Below, in pieces: positions 23,171 through 33,433 of a DNA stretch of 64,000 nt. Position 1 is the first letter of the stretch; every line of letters starts with the position of its first letter. The position numbers and the translations under genes are program-made. The stretch covers positions 124,001 through 188,000 of the forward strand of contig NC_087092.1 in the NCBI RefSeq assembly GCF_963855985.1, in the 5' to 3' direction. The stretch comes from Ostrinia nubilalis. Lineage: Eukaryota > Arthropoda > Insecta > Lepidoptera > Crambidae. The notes under the pieces were generated by a model. It was given only the letters and a program-made list of their open reading frames with translations, was not told the origin of the DNA and ran no database searches.

Positions 23171-23360
23171 TCCATAAATACCTATAGATGACCCACGCTG
23201 AACTGTCCCGCCAAACTCAATGACAGGGGGGCGCTACCATCGTTCAACTATATGGTTTCAAACATGGCAAAAATCAGAACCAGCGATTCGGTATTGACGG
23301 TGGCGCCCCTCTGTCAATGTCATGCATAGGACAGTTCAGTATTTTGGAACTATAAATGGA
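23171..23360. mobile_element. Diverged inverted-repeat element (MITE)
   Basis: The left arm CTGAACTGTCC, then CAATGACAGGGGGGCGCTAC, faces a right arm that reads CTGAACTGTCC, then CATTGACAGAGGGGCGCCAC on the other strand (23198-23339). Similarity extends outward to CCATAAATA and CCATTTATAG. The arms carry a 3-4 base indel and several mismatches, so this is an old copy. Confidence 0.65.
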
Positions 23361-23533
23361 AATCAGTGCGTTTCGCGATTTTTATGATAATATACTCTTT
23401 GTTATGTGTTTTTTCTTTAAACCTGGTATTGACCGATTCAACCACAAAAAAAGAATATTAGCCATAACCTTAGAAGTTGAAGTTCAAATATGTCAATGTC
23501 ATTGAGTTTCGCACAGTGATAAATTCCAGTGAC

Positions 23534-24464
23534 ATGCAATTTTTGTAATGGTAAAATATTTGTAAGAAACTGCAAACAAATGCAAATGTGCAGTCGATGT
23601 GTGGAATGCGAACAACATTATACTCGGTAAGCGGCTTAATATTTTTTTTTATTTAACCCGAAACATAATAATAAATGACCACATGCATAGCCTGTGTTGA
23701 GTTGTTATCAACATAAATACAGAAACAGACACAATTTTTGCCCCGTTTTTTCTGATAACCGAATAGACTCCTTCATGCGCAAGTTCCACTTGAGCTCGGC
23801 TGGTTCTTATTATAAATAATTGTGTAATATATTTTTGCAGATAATTTCAATTATTGCGAGTGTTGTGGCTTAGAAACAATTAGGCAGTTAAGAATAAACA
23901 AGGCTCGGGCACTATCAAACCTTTTTCCTAAAAAGCTGCTTCTGCTGCTTCACAAGATTTATTTGATGACTTTCAGGTAAGTTAATAGTGTAGGTCACTG
24001 AGTAAAGTAAAATAATAATAATAATAAATAAACTTTATTTATCTTTCACAGAGGTATAAATAAATATAGAGGTGGGAGGATATACCTACACCTACATACA
24101 TTCACAATACTTATTATTATTTGAATATTTGTCTAAAAATAAAATATATTTCTCTTATTAAACTCAGTTAGCTCAGATGGAGCGCGACAACGGAGAAGTC
24201 GAGGATGTAGGTTCAATTCCTGCTTGTGGTGTATTTTTTCATCACATCTTATTAAATTTGTTTAATAAGAGTAACACAATATATTTCTCTTTTAAGGTTG
24301 ATAACGAAGAGTTGGCGCTAATCGAGGATTCATTGATGATTGATGATGCTTCTTCAGACAACAAGGAAAAACAGCTGCTATCAGTCAGCAGTGATTTTAT
24401 TTCTTTAGAAGAAGAACTGAAAGAAAACATATCAAATGGCGGGCAGACCCCCGAAAAAACGTAA
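23534..24464 (+). pseudogene. Exon-like fragments of a Cys-rich, RING-like protein
   Basis: Three exon-like pieces are visible. Piece 1 (23534-23626) has an ATG, a Cys-rich stretch (CKQMQMCSRCVECEQHYTR, one base out of frame with the ATG) and a donor G|GTAAGC. Piece 2 (23841-23976) follows acceptor ATATTTTTGCAG, encodes NFNYCECCGLETIRQLRI and a Leu-rich helix, and ends at the strong donor CAG|GTAAGT. Piece 3 (24297-24464) follows TTTCTCTTTTAAG and encodes an acidic Ser-rich tail. The Cys spacing plus a following basic/hydrophobic helix resembles the ZIP3/RNF212-type RING of meiotic crossover factors, but only loosely. Reading frames do not join cleanly across the junctions, so I treat it as decayed, possibly a gene fragment captured by the adjoining Helitron. 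A host gene with an unusual structure is the alternative. Confidence 0.4.
24143..24291 (+). mobile_element. tRNA-derived SINE-like insertion with 14-bp target duplication
   Basis: A 121-base insert (24157-24277) is flanked by identical copies of AATATATTTCTCTT. Inside are a polymerase III A box (TAGCTCAGATGG, 24169-24180) and a B box (GGTTCAATTCC, 24210-24220) with the T arm GTAGG/CCTGC. The D loop is short, the anticodon arm imperfect and the acceptor stem does not pair, so it is not a working tRNA. The 3' part ends with the hairpin CTTATTAAA-TTTG-TTTAATAAG. It lies in the intron before the third RING-like piece and duplicates that intron's pyrimidine tract. Confidence 0.6.
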
Positions 24465-25331
24465 ATATTCAAGCAGGTTTAGTACAGAATATCAGCCCCC
24501 CAGGACTAACTATTTATATTTAGCACTTTCAAATAACACCATTCAAGTATCAGTACATTCAGTTGGTTCTATGATTTATGAATGTGTTCAATGTCAAGCA
24601 TTTCATTTTTTAGGTGAAAAAATTAAAAATCATTTTAAAAATTGTTGTCATAATGGGAAGGTATACATAGACCCAGACAGTCTTAAAGCCAATTCCAGAA
24701 ATATTATTAGCATTTTTAGAACCAAACAGAACAGATGAAAGTGTTCGACAATATCTTTACACTGAAATTCCGACACATTTCAGATTTATCCATGGACAGT
24801 GGCAACCACGAATACCTATCTCAGTCAGCGGCTGATAAAGTAATTGCAAGAATGTATAATTATTCCTTTTCTGATCGGGAACGATATTATCTCCGGCTAT
24901 TACTTCTTCACGTCAAAGGGCCGACTTGCTTCAGAGATGTTAGAACTTATTAATATGAAAATATTATTTACACATCATTTCGAGAAGCTGCTCAAGCAAA
25001 GGGGCTACTTTTTGACGATCAAGAATGGGAAAGATGTTTGAATGAAGCAATTGGTTTCAAACTTCCTCGGCAATTATGACAGCTGTTTGCGTTAATTTGC
25101 GTGTTTTGTGAAGTAATTGATCCTAATGCTCTTTGGGAAAAATTTGCATCACATTTTATCGAAAACTTTACAAGATCCCGCCCTGAAATATTATCCAAAC
25201 AGTTGGCTTTACAAGAAATTGATGAAACATTAAAACTCCACGGAAAGAGACTAACAGATTTCGGACTTCCGGAGCCAGATATTGATGAAAATAGTATTTT
25301 CTTATCTGATCCCGTTTCTGACTATTAATAA
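24436..25331 (+). pseudogene. Broken, internally deleted Helitron Rep/helicase ORF
   Basis: Frame pieces follow the order of arthropod Helitron proteins. First comes a basic N-terminus (MAGRPPKKRKY), then the Cys cluster CVQCQAFHFLGEK and CCHNGK. After an apparent deletion comes the pre-helicase region: YSFSDRERYYLRLLLLHVKG, CFRDVRTY, REAAQAKGLLFDDQEWERC, LICVFCEVIDPNALWEKF. The frame shifts near 24730 and again near 24950. An in-frame TGA stands after FKLPRQL (about 25077), where CGA is likely ancestral. It ends at about 25328 without the Rep catalytic motif or the helicase Walker motifs, so it cannot drive transposition. The full protein is normally well over 1,000 residues. Confidence 0.75.
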
Positions 25332-25579
25332 GAGTTATTTACATAACCTATATTAACGATTGAATTTGATTGTTTTGTTAATTTGTCTTAGTTTATTTTG
25401 AATGTTGATTTAAAATAAAAATAATTTGTGTAAAAACATTTGCAGTTTTTATTTACCATATTTATTAAACACAACTAACGAAGCTATATGAATCTATATT
25501 TAATATTCTTTGAGAACCGATGACTACAGAAACATCTATCTACATTTTGCACCTAGAATTGTGTATTATGAGTCAAATT

Positions 25580-25609
25580 GCACCCGAGCGAAGCCGGGTT
25601 TTCATCTAG
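25580..25609 (+). mobile_element. Helitron 3' terminus
   Basis: The hairpin ACCCG-AGCGAAGC-CGGGT lies about seven bases before TTCATCTAG, followed by T: a canonical Helitron end. It closes the element holding the broken Rep/helicase frame 250 bases upstream. The matching 5' end (TC after A) was not identified, so how far upstream the element extends, and whether it includes the RING-like exons, is open. Confidence 0.8.
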
Positions 25610-28060
25610 TATAGTAAAAAATGCAACATAATAGTTTAAAATGTGTAAGTAGGTAGTATCTACGCCTAATATCAAGTGCTAAAATAGCGAATATAAAATT
25701 TAACATCTATCATGATAGCGGTTATGATTTGCGCGCATCTACGGTTCACATCAATTACCATCAAACCTTTCTCACCTAAGAGCTGTACAGTACAGCTGCC
25801 AGCATGGTATATCTTTACTGAAGTCCTGCCGTAACATTAGCTTTATGTTCATTGTTCTAAGACGTAATTTAGAACGCCGACGTGAACTACCGCCATATCT
25901 CTTAGATATCGGATAAAGGTACACTCGTGGCTGAGATCTATTTTCTTGATTTACGAGGGGCAATTACCTACGCTAATATGTGGTGGTTGAGTTACGGCAC
26001 AATACTGATATTTTGTAACAGCTATCGGTGAGGATTCATATAAAGGTTAAAGGTTTAAAGCTGTGTTAGGCTAGACCGAATTTGAGGACCATTTCAACAG
26101 GATAGGTGTTTTTTTACAATTAAATGCTTTAAGTAAAATTACAAAAGATGTCATTAACAAACAAATAATCTACGATAAGGCAATTAAAGAAAATATGACT
26201 TCTAATTTAAGAAAGTTTAGATGAAATGTCAATATTTTCATAAATGCCTAGCCTACTCACATACAGCGTAATTTTGAAACAACCTGAACCAGACCAAAGA
26301 CAGAAAAATAATCTAACATTAGGCTAGCTCTCCTTAATCAAACAGGTGAAAAAAATGCCAAATCCCCTAAATGCACGTACGAGTACCACAACCCCATAAA
26401 CCATTAAATTAAAAACACGAGGTAGTAAGTAAGTATAGGATAGTGGCGAGATAAATGATTGTATTGATAACAAGCAGTCGTGTGTTTAGATCCGTAATCC
26501 ACTGTTAAAAATAATTACTACGAAAATACAATTTTAACATGATGTTTTCAATTTTCTATTTTCAATTAAAGATGAGGTCAAGTCTTAAAATACACGAACC
26601 AAATTAGCTTTCCAGGTAGACTCGGTAAATTTTTAGCTGTCTGTTAAACGCAGTTATTCTAGTTTCTAGATTTTGTTTGTTTAGTCTTGTCTAGCCGGAG
26701 CAAGCGGCGAGAGAAACGCTTTGCTAACGATAGCGTCTGCTTAGCGTCAGGGCGGGAAGCCCGATAGGCGGGAGTCACTCAACAAAACATGATTTATGTA
26801 GCACGAGTATTTACATAGAGGTGTGAGAGGATGGTAAACAATTAATAACAAAAAACAATATAAATGTTTGAGTCTGTAAGCCTATGAAGCTTTTACAGCT
26901 TAATTAATCCCAAAAAATAAGTTTACGGAAGATAAAGCATAAATCCTACAGTTCGGGGAATAAGTAGGTAATCCCATAAATACTCTAAACATTAGTAGAC
27001 CAGTTAGGTTGAATGATTTGACTAACTTAATTCGCAGGCCTTACCAAATTAAGTGAGTCATAAGGAGAGCAAAGCTCCTAACTCTTATCATAGCGTTCTG
27101 CGTGAGTCCTAGTCTTAAGTTCCCTACAAACTTAGTTTGAGACTAGGTAGAGTTGCGTAAAATGTCCAAAAGTATTTATTTGTTTGTTTTAATAGTATCG
27201 CTACGTCTAAATCTTCTGCATGTTTATTGCCAATCGACTCTACCGTTCCGCGGCAGGAGCTGCTCGCGACTTGCGAGCTTGCGGATTGTGCTGTCGCTCC
27301 GCATGCGAATGGCCGCGATTGAGTCCGCACTCCAAGGCCGCGGGGGGGTAAATCCGCGAAACAGTAAAAAACTTATGTTCCGATCGATAAAAAAATAACT
27401 GTTGTAGTTCTGGTAAATTAAACTTCTGAATAACGATTCATACAAGTTTCCACATAAGGCGCCATGATCCATATTGATTAAATACTTCAAGTTATTTCGA
27501 TAATCAAGAAAACACGCACTAAACGTCATTACCATCACAGTAAAAATACTGACCTTTGCCGTTGTCTTTTAATTTTTTTTACTTTACCTATACACAGACC
27601 AGATTTTGATAATAAATTTAAAATGTACATATTTACCGTGACAAAATAACAAAATTATATTGAAATCGTATTAGCCAATAAAATGGAATCATGAATTGAA
27701 ATATTGTCACGAGAAATCGTCATAGCCATCGCGGCAGCATCAAAGGTTCTTTAATGTGGCCGCGACGCGACTTATCCCCGCTTGTGTCCGCGCGTCCCAC
27801 TCTTCAATTCGTTGCTCGTAACAGAACAGAATGCACGTAAAATTTACGCAGCTCCGAGACTTTTTAAACTCCGAAAACGAGAGACACTCGCAGTTTGTCA
27901 TCGGCTCGCGTCATTCCCATTTTGTGCGATTTGGTAAGTTTTATATATCGATATTTTTCTAATAATTAGCACTTTGTAGCATGTGATTACAATAAAAAAA
28001 TGGCGATATTGAGGTGTCCCAATAGTGGTGACAATTATTTTTATATAATTTTAAAATCGT
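25610..28060. other. Non-coding stretch; one short secretory-like ORF
   Basis: No gene supported. GC-richer patches lie near 26690-26775, 27240-27350 and 27720-27800. An ATG at about 27162 opens a frame to 27398 whose first residues (MSKSIYLFVLIVSLRLNLLH) resemble a signal peptide, with a possible donor GGG|GTAAAT near 27347. The rest is basic and low in identity to anything I know. I leave it as a weak candidate first exon rather than a gene. Confidence 0.45.
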
Positions 28061-28061
28061 T

Positions 28062-28135
28062 TTCGTCATTACCATTAACATCATTACCATATCATTTAGG
28101 CTTATGGTGATGACACTTTGTATATGGTAATGATG
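28062..28135. repeat. Short TCATTACCATT motifs in both orientations
   Basis: CGTCATTACCATTAACATCA is followed by ATCATTACCATA, then by ATGGTGATGA and ATGGTAATGATG in reverse. A second cluster of the same 11-mer lies at about 31494-31570. The two clusters sit on either side of the fold-back element at 28153-31102. Confidence 0.6.
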
Positions 28136-28377
28136 ACTATGAATGGTTTCCTAAAAGAACAATGGGACAAAACGTCCCCAGAACTGTAGCACTTTAATAC
28201 CTACCTTATAATATGATAGTACATGATAATACTATAATTTTATTATAATATGACAGCTCAAGTGTGACATGCATGTCTCAGAAAAAAGTTATATCTAAAA
28301 TAAGAATCCATAAGCAACCCTGAAAAAATACATACAAAATCACTTTTGACCGACTTCAATGGGTATCACGACAGCTT

Positions 28378-28735
28378 GACCCCGGGACAATTCGACTCCT
28401 GTGACAACTCGACCCCTGCGACAACTCAAACCCTGCGACAACTTGATTTTTTTCAACACTCAACACTTTTGACTTACTTCAAATGGTTTCACGACTGCCG
28501 GACCATACGACAGCTGAACCCTACGACCACTCGAACCCTCCGACAACTTGACCCCTGCGACAACTCGATTAAATTACTTTTGACCTACTTCAAACGGTAT
28601 CACGACTGCTTGAGCGTTAAGAAAACTCGACCTGGACACCTCGATCCTTGCGACAAGTCGATCTCTATTACAACTCGACCCCTGTGACAAGTCGAACACT
28701 GCGACACGTCAACCCCTGCGACTACTCTGAGCATT
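28378..28735 (+). repeat. 17-bp minisatellite, GACAACTCGACCCCTGC type
   Basis: Runs of near-17-bp units occur at about 28378-28450, 28500-28570 and 28640-28735, separated by AATTACTTTTGACCTACTTC-type spacers that themselves repeat. Mirror copies occupy about 28845-28970 and 29040-29150 and 29555-29640. Because both orientations are present, single strands can pair at many registers. Confidence 0.8.
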
Positions 28736-28808
28736 TATTCTAGATTCTGTTCAGGCATTGATTGATGGAGCTAAATGGTTTACAATAAGTATCATAGTTG
28801 TCATCGGG

Positions 28809-28843
28809 GTCGAACTGTCGTAGGTTCCCTACGACAGTTCGAC
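28809..28843. repeat. Perfect 16-bp-stem palindrome with 3-base loop
   Basis: GTCGAACTGTCGTAGG, then TTC, then its exact reverse complement. It lies near the symmetry centre of the fold-back element, where a cruciform would start most easily. Confidence 0.9.
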
Positions 28844-29157
28844 AACTGGACCCCTGTGACAACTCGACCCCTGCGATAACAAGATTAAATTAATTTTAAC
28901 CTACTTTAAACGAAGCTCGACCCTACAAAAACTTGACCCGGACAACTCGACCCCTACGACAAGTCCAAAATATTCAACTATGATACTTATTGTAAACCAT
29001 TTAGCTCCATCAATCAATGCCTGAACTGTATCTACAATAAATGCTCAGAGTAGTCGCAGGGGTTGACGTGTCACAGTGTTCGACTTGTCACAGGGTCACA
29101 AGTACAAGTTGTCGGAGGGTTCGAGTGGTCGTAGGGTTAAGCAGTCGTAGGGTCCAG

Positions 29158-29508
29158 CCACTAGCGGCGTAAGGGGGGGGCGGTCCGCCCCGGGTGCCAC
29201 TCATCAGGGGGTGACAAAAGTCACGCAGATTAGTACTCACTGGCGCTAGTATAACGAGGATATGCCATGATTGGGGGGGGGGGGGGGGGGGTGTTGCGAT
29301 TAGTATCATATAGCTCATTCGAACTAACACCTTTCATTCATTCAATCGGTAACCCAAAAGAGGGGGTGCACCAGACCATTTTGGGGTGTCTTACCTCCCC
29401 ACTATATGTATACCCAACTTACTTACATTAAGGACTTATGACGGGGGATGCTGTGCTGTGCTATGCCCCGGGTGCCAACCCATGCTACGCCGCCACTGTC
29501 CAGCAGTC
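29158..29508. mobile_element. hAT-like element inserted in the fold-back right arm
   Basis: The left end CACTAGCGGCGTAAGG and the right end (other strand) CAGTGGCGGCGTAGCATGGG form imperfect inverted repeats, each followed inward by a CCCCGGGTGCCA motif. TCCAGC occurs on both sides, consistent with a short target duplication that is now imperfect. This type of end is common in insect hAT-like elements. No transposase frame is present. Confidence 0.6.
29273..29291 (+). repeat. G-run of about 19 bases
   Basis: An uninterrupted G homopolymer inside the hAT-like insertion, with another G-run near 29168-29177. Long G-runs are rare in such AT-rich DNA, can form quadruplexes and are prone to sequencing and assembly error. 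Confidence 0.85.
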
Positions 29509-29765
29509 TTGAAACCATTATTTTGAAGTAAGTTAAAAGTGTTGAGTGTTGAAAAAAATCAAGTTGTCGCAGGGTTTGAGTTGTAGCAGGGGTCGAGTTG
29601 TCACAGGGGTCGAATTGTCCCGGGGTCAAGCTGTCGTGCCCTTTGAAGTTGGTCAAAAGTGATTTTGTATGTATTTTTTCAGGGTTGCTTATGAATTTTT
29701 ATTTTTGATATAACTTTTCTGAGACATGTCACACTTGAGCTGTCATATAATAAAATTATAGTATT

Positions 29766-31050
29766 CAATTCAATTTATTCATTTAAAGATAACAATGATC
29801 CACATGGTTAGTAAATGGGTGCCTTATACAACTATGTTAGTAATTTACTTATTATAACATACCACTAATTATCCAACCCGTTCGGTAAGAAGTAGCCGAA
29901 GGAAATGTCGGATAATAGGAGAGTCGTACCTCTCCGCCACGGTCTTCAGGATACTGTTGGGGCTCGCCCGTATCCTACTGAGCAACGAGGCAGTCTTCTT
30001 GCATAGGACAGCAAAGAAGCCGTCAGTATGCGACTGAGCAAACATTTCCGAAGCACTGCAGAAGCGAGGCAAGCCCAACAGCACCCTGAAACCGTTGTTA
30101 TATTGGACCCGAAGGACGCCAAGCGATTTCTGCGAGTACGTGGTCCATAGGTTTCCCGTGTATAGACTCTGACAGTATGCTTTAAACAGAGTGATCTTGA
30201 CATGGTCATTACATCGGGCAAACCTGCGAGCCAACATATTACACCTTACTGCCAGCGCCCTTCGTTCCCTCTCGATATCAACATGATCTTTAAGGTCATC
30301 AGTAACGTAGTGTCCGAGATATTTAAATTTAGTGACTCTGTTTAACTTTACCCCATTCAGCAAGAGGTCGGGTACCACGTTTGGACATTTACTGGCGGCC
30401 TTAAATACCATGTATTCGCTCTTCTTCACATTATACAAATAAGCCATGGCATTTAGCATACGCTTCACACACACCCACCATCTTTCTGAGAGCCCCCATT
30501 GTTGGCGCCAGCAGTACCATATCATCAGCGTAGCTTATGTTGTTGATACAAACACCATCTACCCAGCATCCGATACGCATACTGCTAAGGGCAACAATGA
30601 GGTCATTTACGTATAGGTTGAAAAGCCTGGGAGACGTCAGCCCACCCTGTCTCACCCCGCACTGCAACCCATACTCCTCAGAAAAAACGTTAGCCCATCT
30701 TACGCTGTTAATCTGGTTAGCATACTAATAATGGAATATTTGTGATACTTCTGACGGGACGCCCTGCCTCCTCATCTTATCCCAAAGGATGTCATAAGAC
30801 ACAAGATCGAACGCCTTGGAGAGGTCGAGGAAGCATGCGTAAATGGAAGTCCCCTGATCCGTGTAGTACCTGACAGTGTGCTTAAGACTAAGGATGGCGC
30901 TCTCGGTCGACAGTCCAGGCTTAAACCCGAATTGAGCATTATGTGATTTTAAATATTTATCTAGTAGAGAGTCAAGCACACTGTCAAGGACCTTTGCCGT
31001 GATTGTAGCTAGAGAGATCGGTCGGGTATTAGCATGGTCTATCATACAAG
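29766..31050 (-). mobile_element. 5'-truncated LINE (CR1/Jockey-like)
   Basis: Minus-strand non-LTR retrotransposon. Its 3' end is at 29766 with the tail AATAAATTGAATTGAAT after about 100 bases of untranslated sequence. The 5' side stops abruptly at about 31050 inside the reverse transcriptase domain. Comparison with the intact left arm of the surrounding fold-back element shows that about 20 bases of target were lost on insertion, with no target duplication. The clade is suggested by tail type and RT sequence only. Confidence 0.8.
29869..31045 (-). pseudogene. LINE reverse transcriptase, broken
   Basis: The catalytic polymerase of a non-LTR retrotransposon, which copies its RNA at the nicked target. 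Visible in order on the minus strand: NTRPISLATITAKVLD (fingers), FGFKPGLSTESAI, motif A FLDLSKAFDLVSYD, motif B CGVRQGGLTSPRLFNLYVND, motif C SYADDMVLLAP with the Asp pair, then thumb sequence FKYLGHYVTDDL and a C-terminal region ending LLLTERVG-stop at 29869. It is inactivated by a TAG after IFHY (about 30727, a Trp codon expected) and by a one-base shift near 30433 just after CHGLF. The N-terminal endonuclease is absent through 5' truncation. Not expressed as a useful protein. Confidence 0.85.
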
Positions 31051-31102
31051 GTAGGTATTAAAGTGCTACAGTTCTGGGGACGTTTTGTCCCATTGTTCTT
31101 TA

Positions 31103-33430
31103 AGCTTTGTTTTTAAATGAGAAGGTTTTTTATTAGTTTACGAAAAGACGTTTTTTTATTCATTTCTTGTATGTTGACTATTGTGTAAGTCTAAGTAAGA
31201 GTACCTAGGCATATTTTTCAATCAAAATCCTCATTGGTGTAAATATATTTTTTTTCTGATTCTGAATAATATTAGGAACGTAAAAAAAATTTAACTAATG
31301 TCCGTATTGTTCCAAATTCAATAAATTCATTAAAATATTGAATACATTTATTTTTATTTCCAACCCATTATTTAATAGGTACGTGCTTAGCTAGGAAAAT
31401 AACATAGATAAAATTGGTGTTTAGCTAAACAATTATATTTAAATTTTAGTTTTTAAGTAATTTTAATTTAATGTATTACTATAAAATATATTTCGTCATC
31501 ACCATTAACATAAGATCATTACCATTTTAATAAAATCATTACCATTAGGAAAACGTCATTACCATTTTGTGAAAAAATATTTGGACGCTTGTTACTTCTA
31601 AAATCACGATTGAATCTAAGGGCCTCACACTGATCTAAAAAGCTTATTGCTTAACCTTTCAGTTTAAGCTAGTTTGCACGCATCCCTGTTAAGTTTTTCA
31701 AAAAACGTAAAATAAATCCCGCGGAATAAAATCGGCGGATCTACCCGGGGACAATCTACAGTATTACTTCAACCAGTTAAACTAACTTTGGGACGCTCAG
31801 ATAAAACAAAACGAATTTGTACGTGAACTTTATGATTTTTATACCATTGATATTATCATTAAATACATACATATTATATTCTCTTTATAAGGCTAAACTC
31901 ATTACTTATTCATTTAAACATCTATAAAATATTGCATTATTGTTTTATTATTTCATTTCATGTTTCCTGGTTCCTACGCAGATAAATTGCCAAGTAATAC
32001 TAGCGAATATAATCAGGAAATAAATAATAATAATAGGCTTTCCCTCGCCGGTGAGCTAGCTTGACTAGAGCCATGCTGTGATAAAGATTAAGTTATTTTC
32101 TTCATGACAGTAACCACGTTTTCTCGTCAAGGTCCGTTTGACCGTAAAAATTGTTCTTAGAACTCCGCTCACCGAGTTATCACTGCACTAATAGGTGAGA
32201 TAGAGCCACCTAAGTATTTGTTTTGATTTTTATAACTGAGCTGTATGAGGTAATGTTTGAAGTTCTCCGACTCACAGTACAGCATACAACTTGATACTCG
32301 GTAAATTAATTAGTCCTGTTAGGATTGCCTCCTTAATCTACGAATGCCAAATGACTGATGGATTCTCTGGCATGCGCTATTTCAGCCAATGACCTCGGCA
32401 GACATAACTCAACTGCTATCGAACCATTACCCGCACCTTTGAAATGCGCGGGATCCGATTAGGAAGTGATCGTATGACCAAACGGATCAGTAATGATCAT
32501 GACTGGCAGTGATCATTTGCTTTTGATCTTCTATTTAAGCTGTTTGGCTGAGATTGCCCAATGTAATCCTTTAAAGGTAGTTATTAATCTAACTTGTTTA
32601 ACGTAGGTACTATGTAAATTAGTTTTTTTCATTAACACTTTCCACTCTTTATCTAAACTATAGCAGGCTAATATATGATGATATAACTCTAATCCAGGAT
32701 TAGAGCCTATGAACGTACGACTATTAAAGCTACGGCTATAAAAATACGAAGGCCAAAAAAATCCATTCACTAAATTACAAGATTGTCAATTGTCAGATGT
32801 AATAAAGTTAATCTATGGATAGTTTTTGTTTTAGTTTTTTACAGCAGAGTAGATTAAGCCGAAAGGTCACTCGGACAATTCTGTAAAGTTAAATTAATAT
32901 GAATAGAAATAACTTTAATGTTACGCAGTCACGAAATGCTAGTAGCGCTTGGCAAAGGTGACATGAAAATAATACGTCGTCGCCCTTTGAATATACAACT
33001 TTTTTTCACGCAGGGTGAGAGACGTGGCTGTAAGTGACTAGAAAATTACAATCGTTTGTTGTCACGTTTCGACTTTCCCAATTTTATAAATAAACACCGA
33101 ATTTCAGACAAAAATATACCTATATTGTTTGGTTTTAACAAAATAAATGGTTTCAAAAAAATATTAGGGCTCGGTAAAGGACAATGTTCGTTCTCCATAC
33201 ATTGTTCGCCTAAGAACCAACAATTTTGACATATTACTACCCGAAAGCGAAATAATACGATTCTGTGTGTAAGAACAATGATTCCTGATGGACACTTGCC
33301 ATAAAATTAATGATTAAGAATATTAAATCACACCGATTTTATAATATGTCGTTTATGACAACATGGCGTCTAATGTATTGTGTGAATGTATGAACACCGA
33401 TTCGCGAAAAATGTTTTGTATTGTCGTCAC
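31103..33430. other. Non-coding, nothing recognised beyond CATTACCATT motifs
   Basis: AT-rich sequence without supportable exons. At 31494-31570 there are four spaced copies of TCATTACCATT or close variants. Around 32445-32520 the tetramer GATC clusters. No element ends or RNA genes are evident. Confidence 0.5.
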
Positions 33431-33433
33431 GCC

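Larger units (their letters stand above)
28153..31102. mobile_element. Fold-back element with minisatellite arms, interrupted twice
   Basis: The left arm begins AAAGAACAATGGGACAAAAC and the right arm ends with its reverse complement at 31102. The same pairing continues inward: 28245-28320 with 29680-29765, 28336-28505 with 29520-29655, 28735-28805 with 28975-29045. Between lie 17-bp repeat units of the type GACAACTCGACCCCTGC. The right arm has been split by a hAT-like element (about 29158-29508) and by a LINE (about 29766-31050). The 113-aa frame over the left arm is repeat-derived (TLRQLD, DPCDNS recurring). No transposase is present. The superfamily is unknown. Confidence 0.75.

Noticed and set aside
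24161..24235. Functional tRNA gene
   Set aside because: A and B boxes and the T arm are good, but the D loop is short, the anticodon loop lacks the usual U33 and the acceptor stem does not pair; flanking duplications indicate a SINE-like insertion.
27162..27398. Secreted protein first exon (signal-peptide-like N-terminus)
   Set aside because: Hydrophobic start is plausible but the remainder is unrecognised and overlaps a GC-rich patch; no downstream exon identified.
28346..28687. 113-codon repetitive protein
   Set aside because: The repeats in the translation come from a 17-bp minisatellite; no start context or conservation, and the mirrored copy on the other arm is broken.
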